A stretch of 64,000 bases of DNA, from positions 48,084 through 112,083 of the forward strand of contig JBCCGG010000017.1 of the NCBI GenBank assembly GCA_039029395.1, read 5' to 3'. The notes beneath the pieces are model-generated. The model made no database searches. It was not told the DNA's origin and saw only the letters and a list, made by a program, of their open reading frames with translations. The stretch comes from JBCCGG01 sp039029395 (GTDB lineage Bacteria; Pseudomonadota; Alphaproteobacteria; Kiloniellales; JAKSDN01). The position numbers were made by a program, and so were the translations under genes. How positions within the stretch are numbered: the stretch's first letter is position 1; each line of letters starts with the position of its first letter. Shown one piece after another: positions 58,578 to 64,000 of this stretch.

Positions 58578-59960
58578 CTACCCCACCCGCTTCCAGGTGG
58601 TGCCGCCCGGGCCGTCCTCCAGCTCGATGCCGCGGGCCTTGAGAGCGTCGCGGATGCGGTCGGCCTCAGCGAAGTCCTTGGCCTTTCGGGCTGTTGCGCG
58701 GGCCTCGATCTGGGCTTCGATCTCAGCCGCCTCGTCGTCGCCGCCGGCCTCGCCCTTGAACCAGGCCTCGGGCTCAGCCTCGAGCAGGCCAAGCAGCCCG
58801 GCGCCAGCCAAAAGCGCGCTCTTGAGGCGAGCCTGCTCGACCGGGCCATCCGCCTTGTTGAGCTGGCCGGCCAAGTCATGGAGCGCGGCGATTGCCTGGG
58901 GCGTGTTGAGGTCGTCGCCGAGCGCCGCCAAGACCGCCTCGGGCGCGGCGCCTGCCGCAGCCTCCACATCGGCCACCTTGCGCAGGGCGGCGTAGAGCCG
59001 GTCGAGCTGGGCCTTGCACTCGGCGATCTTGTCCCGGGTGATGTCGAGCGGCGCCCGGTAGTGGCCGGACAGCAATGCCAGACGGATCGCCTCGCCGCGC
59101 AGGCCCTCGTCGAGTAGCTCGCGCAGGGTGATGAAGTTGCCAAGGGATTTCGACATCTTCTCGCCGCCGACCACCACGTAGCCGTTGTGCATCCAGAGGT
59201 TCACGAAGGGCTTGTTGTGGGCGCAGGTCGACTGGGCCAGCTCGTTCTCGTGGTGGGGGAAGACCAGATCGACACCGCCGCCGTGGATGTCGAAGGTCTC
59301 GCCAAGGTGCTCGGCCGACATGACCGAGCACTCGATGTGCCAGCCCGGCCGGCCGCGACCCCAGGGGCTGTCCCAGCCGGGCAGGTCGGGCGAGGACGGC
59401 TTCCACAGTACGAAGTCCGCCGGGTCTTGCTTGTAAGGCGCCACGTCGACCCGGGCGCCGTCGATTTGCTCCTCCCGATTGCGCTTGGATAGCTGGCCGT
59501 AGTCGGCCATGGAGGGTACCGAGAAAAGCACGTGGCCCTCGGCCTCGTAGGCATGGCCCTTGGCGATCAGGGTCTCCATCATGGCGATCATGCCGGCCAC
59601 GGTCTGGGTCGCCCGGGGCTCGACCGAGGGCGGCAGAGCGCCGAGCGCCTCGATATCCTGATGGAAGGCCGCGGTGGTGCGCTCGGTCAGATCGCCGATC
59701 GGCACCCCTTCCTCCTTGGCCCGGGCGTTGATCTTGTCGTCGATGTCCGTGATGTTGCGCGCGTAGGTCACGTGGTCCGTGCCATAAAGTTGGCGCAGCA
59801 GTCGGAACAGCACGTCGAAGACGACGATCGGCCGGCCATTGCCGATGTGGATAAAGTCGTAGACCGTCGGTCCGCAGACATACATGCGCACGTTCTTCGG
59901 ATCGATCGGCGTGAAGTCTTCCTTGCGGCGGGTCAGGGTGTTGTGAAACTGCAGTGTCAT
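58578..59960 (-). CDS. cysS: Cysteinyl-tRNA synthetase
   Basis: 460 aa. Class I synthetase motifs HIGN (in [20 protein letters not shown]) and KMSKS ([13 protein letters not shown]), zinc ligands including CGPTVYD and [14 protein letters not shown]. All are standard for CysRS. The gene stands alone. The last bases lie close to the convergent membrane-protein gene (21 bp). Confidence 0.96.
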   Translation of the reverse strand: MTLQFHNTLTRRKEDFTPIDPKNVRMYVCGPTVYDFIHIGNGRPIVVFDVLFRLLRQLYGTDHVTYARNITDIDDKINARAKEEGVPIGDLTERTTAAFHQDIEALGALPPSVEPRATQTVAGMIAMMETLIAKGHAYEAEGHVLFSVPSMADYGQLSKRNREEQIDGARVDVAPYKQDPADFVLWKPSSPDLPGWDSPWGRGRPGWHIECSVMSAEHLGETFDIHGGGVDLVFPHHENELAQSTCAHNKPFVNLWMHNGYVVVGGEKMSKSLGNFITLRELLDEGLRGEAIRLALLSGHYRAPLDITRDKIAECKAQLDRLYAALRKVADVEAAAGAAPEAVLAALGDDLNTPQAIAALHDLAGQLNKADGPVEQARLKSALLAGAGLLGLLEAEPEAWFKGEAGGDDEAAEIEAQIEARATARKAKDFAEADRIRDALKARGIELEDGPGGTTWKRVG

Positions 59961-60032
59961 GATGGGCGCTTTCCAAATAGAGGTGAATCTTAAAGCCGGG
60001 GCGTTGAGGAAAGCGTCAACAGCAAGACATGA

Positions 60033-61700
60033 TCAGAACGGGCCCTTGAAAGCGTTGGTGATCGGATAGCGCCGGTCCCGGCCGAAGGCACGCTCGGTGA
60101 TCTTGACCCCGGGTGCGGCCTGGCGGCGCTTGTATTCCGCGTTGTCGAGCATGCGCCAGACCCGCTTGACGACCTCCGGGTCGTGACCGCGCTGGGCGAT
60201 CTCGGCGACCGTCAGCTCCTTCTCGATCAGGCATTCCAGCATGTCGTCGAGCGCGTCGTAGGGCGGCAGGCTGTCCTGGTCGGTCTGGTCGGGGCGCAGC
60301 TCGGCGCTCGGCGCCCTGGTGATGATGCGTTCGGGGATGACCCGGCCGGCCGGGCCCAGCGCGCCGCGCGGCTTGGCCTGATTGCGCCAGCGGGCGAGCT
60401 TGTAGACCTCGGTTTTGTAGACGTCCTTCAGCACGTTGAAGCCGCCGCACATGTCGCCGTAGAGGGTCGCGTAGCCAACCGACATCTCCGACTTGTTGCC
60501 GGTCGAGAGCACCATGTGTCCGAGCTTGTTGGAAATCGCCATGAGGGTCAGCCCCCGCGCACGGGCCTGGATGTTCTCCTCGGTGATGTCCGCCTTCATG
60601 CCGTTGAAGAGCGGCATCAGCATGGCCCCGAAGGCCTCCATGGCCGGCTGGATAGCGATTTCGTCGAGCTGGATCTCTAAGTGCTCGGCACAGGCCGCCG
60701 CATCGTCCAAGCTGTCCTGACTGGTGTAGGGCGAGGGCATCATGATGCAGCGCACCCGCTGGGCGCCTAGCGCGTCGGCCGCAACGGCCGCGGAAAGCGC
60801 GGAGTCGATGCCGCCGGAGAGCCCGATCACGACCCCCGGAAAACCGTTCTTATCCACGTAGTCGCGCAAGCCCACCATGAGCGCCCGGTAGATCTGCTCG
60901 CTGCCCTGCTCCGGCGGGCTGAGCGACCCCTCGGCACAGGACCATGCATCGCTTTCCGGGTCCCGCCGCCAGTGTGTCACGGCGAGCGCCGGCTCGAGCG
61001 CCGGCAACTGGGCGCGGAGCGCACAGTCGCCGCCCAGCACGAAAGAAGCGCCGTCGAACACCAGCTCATCCTGGCCGCCCACCTGGTTGACGTAGATCAG
61101 GGGCAGACCGCTCTCGGTCACCCGGGCGACCGCGAGCTGGATCCGGTGATCGACCTTGGCGGCCTCATAGGGGCTGCCGTTGGGCACCACCAGGATCTCG
61201 GCACCGGATTCCTCCAGGCACTCGGTGACCTCCGGGGTCCACATGTCCTCGCACACCATCACACCCAAGCGGACGCCGCGGAAGTTGACCGGGCCCGGCA
61301 GGGGGCCGGCCTCGAAGACCCGTTTCTCGTCAAAGACGCTGTAGTTCGGCAGGTCGTACTTGTAGCGAATGCTCTGGATCTGGCCGCCGTCGAGCACCAA
61401 GGCGGCGTTGTAGACCTTGCCGTCGTCCTGCCAAGGCGCGCCGATCAGAAGCGCCGGCCCACCGTCGCCGGTCTCTTGGGCGAGCGTCTCGACGACCTCC
61501 CGGGTGGCCGCCAGGAAGGCCGGCTTGCGCACCAAATCCTCGGGCGGATAGCCGGTCACGAAGAGCTCGCTGGCCACCAGCAAATGGGCACCCTCACCCG
61601 CCGCCTCGGCGCGGGCCTTGCGCAATAGGTCGCAATTCGCCTGCAGCGCACCCATGGTCGGGTTGAGCTGGGCCAAAGCGATGACAAGCCGGTCGGTCAT
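60033..61700 (-). CDS. nadE: Glutamine-dependent NAD+ synthetase
   Basis: 555 aa. The N-terminal nitrilase-like glutaminase domain has catalytic Glu (VASELFVTGYPPEDL), Lys and Cys (VMVCEDMWTPE). The C-terminal synthetase domain has the P-loop GLSGGIDSALSAAVAADAL and KSEMSVGYATLYGDMCGGFN. It makes NAD+ from deamido-NAD+, ATP and glutamine. Two-domain form usual in alphaproteobacteria. Confidence 0.96.
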   Translation of the reverse strand: MTDRLVIALAQLNPTMGALQANCDLLRKARAEAAGEGAHLLVASELFVTGYPPEDLVRKPAFLAATREVVETLAQETGDGGPALLIGAPWQDDGKVYNAALVLDGGQIQSIRYKYDLPNYSVFDEKRVFEAGPLPGPVNFRGVRLGVMVCEDMWTPEVTECLEESGAEILVVPNGSPYEAAKVDHRIQLAVARVTESGLPLIYVNQVGGQDELVFDGASFVLGGDCALRAQLPALEPALAVTHWRRDPESDAWSCAEGSLSPPEQGSEQIYRALMVGLRDYVDKNGFPGVVIGLSGGIDSALSAAVAADALGAQRVRCIMMPSPYTSQDSLDDAAACAEHLEIQLDEIAIQPAMEAFGAMLMPLFNGMKADITEENIQARARGLTLMAISNKLGHMVLSTGNKSEMSVGYATLYGDMCGGFNVLKDVYKTEVYKLARWRNQAKPRGALGPAGRVIPERIITRAPSAELRPDQTDQDSLPPYDALDDMLECLIEKELTVAEIAQRGHDPEVVKRVWRMLDNAEYKRRQAAPGVKITERAFGRDRRYPITNAFKGPF

Positions 61701-61745
61701 GAGGATTTCTTAAGCCCCTTGGGCGGGGTCGGCAAGACCATGGCG

Positions 61746-63026
61746 TTAGATCCGCAGCCGGTCCATCAGCCAGATATAGAGGAAGCCGAGCGTCAGCACC
61801 GGCACGCGCAGGACCGCACCGCCGGGGAAATCCCGCTGGGGAATCGCGGCCAAGAGGTCGAAGCGCTCGGCGGTGCCGGCGACCAGGTCGGCCAGGATTT
61901 GGCCGGCGGCCGTGGCCAGCGCCACGCCGTGGCCCGTGTAGCCTTGGGCGTAGAACACGTTGGGCGCCAGGCGCCCGAGATCCGGCACACGGGAGAGCGT
62001 GTTCGCGAAGGTGCCGCCCCAGGCGTAGTCGATCGGCACGGCGGCAAGCTGGGGATAGATCTTGAGCATATGGCGGCGCACAACGGCCGTCATGTCCTTC
62101 GGCGCGCTGCCCGCATAGCCCACCCCGCCGCCGAAGATCAGCCGGCCCTCGGGGCTCTTGCGGTAGTAGTAGACCTGATGGTGGGTGTCCCAGAGGCAGG
62201 CGTTGTTCGTAATGACGCCCTCTGCCAGGCCCTCGGGCAGGGGTGCCGTGGCGAGTTGGTAGTTTTCAGCCGGTAGGATGTGCCCGGCGATCTCCGGCAC
62301 CAGGCGTCCCAGATAACCGTTGCAGCCGAGCAAGAGGAAGTGCGCCCTGATCTGCCCCCTCTCGGTCTTGACCGTGACCGGATCGCCCGGACGGAACTCT
62401 TCGACCGGCGACGCTTCGAAGATCCTCGCACCGGCGGCCATGGCGGCGCGCGCGAGACCGAGCGCCAGGTTCAGGGGATGGAGATGGCCGGCGCTGGCGT
62501 CGAATAGGGCGCCTTGGTAGCGGCCTGTGCCGGAAAGCGCCGCCGTCTCATCCCGCCCAACCACGCGGTAGTGGCGGTAGCCGTAGTGTTCGGCGACGAA
62601 GTCCGCGTGGGCTTCAAATCGGGCTAGGTCAGCCGGCTTGACCGCGCAGCCCATATGGCCGGTCGTAAAGGCGCAATCGATGCCATGCTTTTCAATCAGG
62701 CGCTTGACCAGGTCCTTGCCGTCCGCCGCGATTTGCCAGAGGGCGCGCGCCCGCTCCGGCCCGTAGCGCCGGACCAGCTCTGGCTGCATATCCACTTGCG
62801 CAGCCCCGAGCTGACCGCCGTTGCGCCCGGACGCACCCCAGCCGACTCGCTTGGCCTCCAGCAGCACAACTTCGTAGCCCCGCTCGGCCAGATGCAGAGC
62901 CGCCGAAAGCCCCGTGTAGCCGCCACCGACCACGCAGACATCACAGGTCAGATCGCCCGCCAACTGCGGTGCTTCGAGAGAGGGCGCAGCGCTCGCCGCG
63001 TAGTAAGAGTTGGGGTAGGCCGCCAT
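61746..63026 (-). CDS. FAD-dependent oxidoreductase, gamma-glutamylputrescine-oxidase-like
   Basis: 426 aa. FAD motif VCVVGGGYTGLSAALHLAERG, then LLEAKRVGWGASGRNGGQLG, and the C-terminal ANVFYAQGYTGHGVALA..AGQILADL block are those of the PuuB/OrdL branch of the DAO family, which oxidises gamma-glutamylputrescine or related amines. It ends 45 bp before the nadE start in the same direction. No other puu genes are present, so the substrate is uncertain. Confidence 0.88.
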   Translation of the reverse strand: MAAYPNSYYAASAAPSLEAPQLAGDLTCDVCVVGGGYTGLSAALHLAERGYEVVLLEAKRVGWGASGRNGGQLGAAQVDMQPELVRRYGPERARALWQIAADGKDLVKRLIEKHGIDCAFTTGHMGCAVKPADLARFEAHADFVAEHYGYRHYRVVGRDETAALSGTGRYQGALFDASAGHLHPLNLALGLARAAMAAGARIFEASPVEEFRPGDPVTVKTERGQIRAHFLLLGCNGYLGRLVPEIAGHILPAENYQLATAPLPEGLAEGVITNNACLWDTHHQVYYYRKSPEGRLIFGGGVGYAGSAPKDMTAVVRRHMLKIYPQLAAVPIDYAWGGTFANTLSRVPDLGRLAPNVFYAQGYTGHGVALATAAGQILADLVAGTAERFDLLAAIPQRDFPGGAVLRVPVLTLGFLYIWLMDRLRI

Positions 63027-63041
63027 GGGCCGGATCTGACC

Positions 63042-63893
63042 TCAGAGGGCCCCGTCCCGCAAGGCCTGAAGCGCCGGCGATAGAGGTGTCAGGGGGCCGT
63101 CCCGGGCCCAGCCCTCGTCATCGGCCCGCTCGGCGATTGCGGCGATGCGGTTACGCTCGAGCGGATGCGTCTGGAAGAACTCCACCAGGTCGCTTTCCGA
63201 TCCGCCGCCCCGGCTTTCCGCGAGGAGCTCGAACAAGCTGGCGGCGCCGGCCACATGGCCGTAGTGGGCCGCGACGGCCGCCAGGGCGTGCTCGTCGGCG
63301 GTCTCCTCGGCTTCTCGGCTGAATCCGCGGGCCAGCAAGGCCTCGGGCGAGGTCAGGATCTCGCTCACGTTGTCGGCGCCGCCGGCGAACAACAGCGCCA
63401 TGACGGCGCGCAGCAGCAGCACGCCGCCGACTTGGGCTGCCGGATCCCGGTTGGCAACATGGCCAATCTCGTGGGCCATCACCATGGCGAGCGCGTTCTC
63501 GTTGGGCATGCGCTCGATCAGTCCACGCAGAATGAACACGTGGCCGCCAAGCGTGGCGAAGGCGTTGACCTGATCGCTGTCCAGGTAGTGCACCACGACC
63601 CGTGCGTCGGGCTCCAGCTCCATGTGGGCAGCGAGCCGGTCGGCCAGCGCCTGCAGTTCGGCGGTGATCTGGGGATGATCGGGCGTGCTGAACTCGCCGA
63701 CAAAGAGATCGGCAAGGCGGTGCTCCCAAGTGACCGGCAGGTGGCGCGCCAGGGTACCGCCAAGCCAGATCAAGAAAGCCGCCAGGATCACAAAGCCGAC
63801 GATCATACCGCCGGCCATCAGGATCAGGTCGAGAAAAGGGTTGTGGCGGCTGACGTTGATGTCGTCGGGAACCTGTGGGTTCCTAAACTTCAC
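63042..63893 (-). CDS. M48-family metalloprotease
   Basis: 283 aa. One N-terminal membrane segment (about 27-50) and a protease domain with the zinc motif MAHEIGHVANRDPAAQ, a further metal ligand in SREAEETADEHALAAV, and THPLERNRIAAI near the end. It is related to HtpX/Oma1-like and Ste24-type proteases that cleave membrane or periplasmic proteins. The catalytic side is probably periplasmic. Confidence 0.92.
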   Translation of the reverse strand: MKFRNPQVPDDINVSRHNPFLDLILMAGGMIVGFVILAAFLIWLGGTLARHLPVTWEHRLADLFVGEFSTPDHPQITAELQALADRLAAHMELEPDARVVVHYLDSDQVNAFATLGGHVFILRGLIERMPNENALAMVMAHEIGHVANRDPAAQVGGVLLLRAVMALLFAGGADNVSEILTSPEALLARGFSREAEETADEHALAAVAAHYGHVAGAASLFELLAESRGGGSESDLVEFFQTHPLERNRIAAIAERADDEGWARDGPLTPLSPALQALRDGAL

Positions 63894-64000
63894 GGGAGGT
63901 ATCTCCGGTCAGCTTGGTAAAGCGCACGACAGCGCATTTCCATGGACGGCACCGGCCCGCTCCCCCACCCGGCCACCCCTAGCAGCATACTGTCGTGGGA
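63894..64000. other. Window end, no gene recognised
   Basis: 107 bp upstream of the M48 gene. An AGGTAT-like element lies near its start codon. No other coding feature is seen. Confidence 0.4.

Overview
The window is about 64 kb of high-GC chromosome from an alphaproteobacterium, most likely a member of the Rhodospirillales in the broad sense. This rests on GyrA with the alphaproteobacterial insert in its C-terminal half, folate-dependent TrmFO, the korAB/FprA-type reductase set, many amino-acid and acyl-CoA catabolism genes, and a uvrA-ssb-gyrA-coaD neighbourhood. There are no insertion sequences, phage genes or CRISPR arrays. Most of the window is ordinary, densely packed chromosome on both strands, broken by a few AT-rich accessory patches (about 0.6-0.9 kb, 4.1-9.0 kb, 24.8-25.8 kb, 39.1-41.4 kb).

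The most interesting locus is at 4137-9874. Two divergent gene sets share a 287-bp AT-rich spacer. Leftward lie a 43-aa membrane microprotein, an MBOAT acyltransferase, a 45-aa membrane microprotein and a membrane-anchored SGNH transferase/esterase. Rightward lie an AMP-forming adenylating ligase, a stand-alone acyl carrier protein with its DSF phosphopantetheine site, and a formyltransferase. Together these are the parts of a Dlt-type acyl-transfer pathway (DltA, DltC, DltB, DltX and DltD equivalents). The 45-aa protein ends in F-N-Y-L-A-L, which fits the C-terminal F-x-Y-x-x-[F/L] 'acyl shuttle' hexapeptide of DltX; the MBOAT here does not carry that tail. A separate DltX-like shuttle in a Gram-negative genome, linked to a formyltransferase, suggests an envelope-acylation system that may deliver an N-formylated (amino)acyl group. 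The parts are read from the sequence; the cargo and acceptor are inference.

Layout: 0-3.4 kb holds a truncated lipoprotein-like gene, a 2,4-dienoyl-CoA-reductase-like SDR and an acyl-CoA synthetase. 10-16 kb holds an AraC regulator, small envelope and stress proteins, an amidinotransferase-family enzyme and a Zn amidohydrolase. 15.4-18 kb holds a GT2 glycosyltransferase and an alkaline-phosphatase-superfamily enzyme. 17.9-20.6 kb is a four-gene leftward operon (2OG oxygenase, alpha/beta hydrolase lipoprotein, cupin, GNAT). 20.6-24.7 kb holds trmFO, a tandemly duplicated ectoine-synthase-like cupin and a FAD amine/amino-acid oxidoreductase. 25-29 kb holds an SDR pseudogene, a 128-bp cruciform-like palindrome and a leftward set (DHFR-like, VOC, GATase, 4Fe-4S protein). 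29-34 kb holds two orphan Flp pilins, korAB, a ferredoxin-NADP reductase and a CBS protein. 34.7-39.1 kb holds a patatin lipoprotein, an LssY_C-like lipoprotein and an MltF-like transglycosylase. 39.3-41.2 kb holds a nuclease remnant, a PEP-CTERM protein and a TagO/VasI-like protein. 41.5-49.4 kb is the housekeeping block tRNA-Lys, coaD, gyrA, ssb, uvrA. 49.5-56.3 kb holds katG behind a Fur-family-type palindrome and an RND efflux pair. 56.4-64 kb holds small proteins, a LysE exporter, cysS, nadE, a PuuB-like oxidase and an M48 protease.
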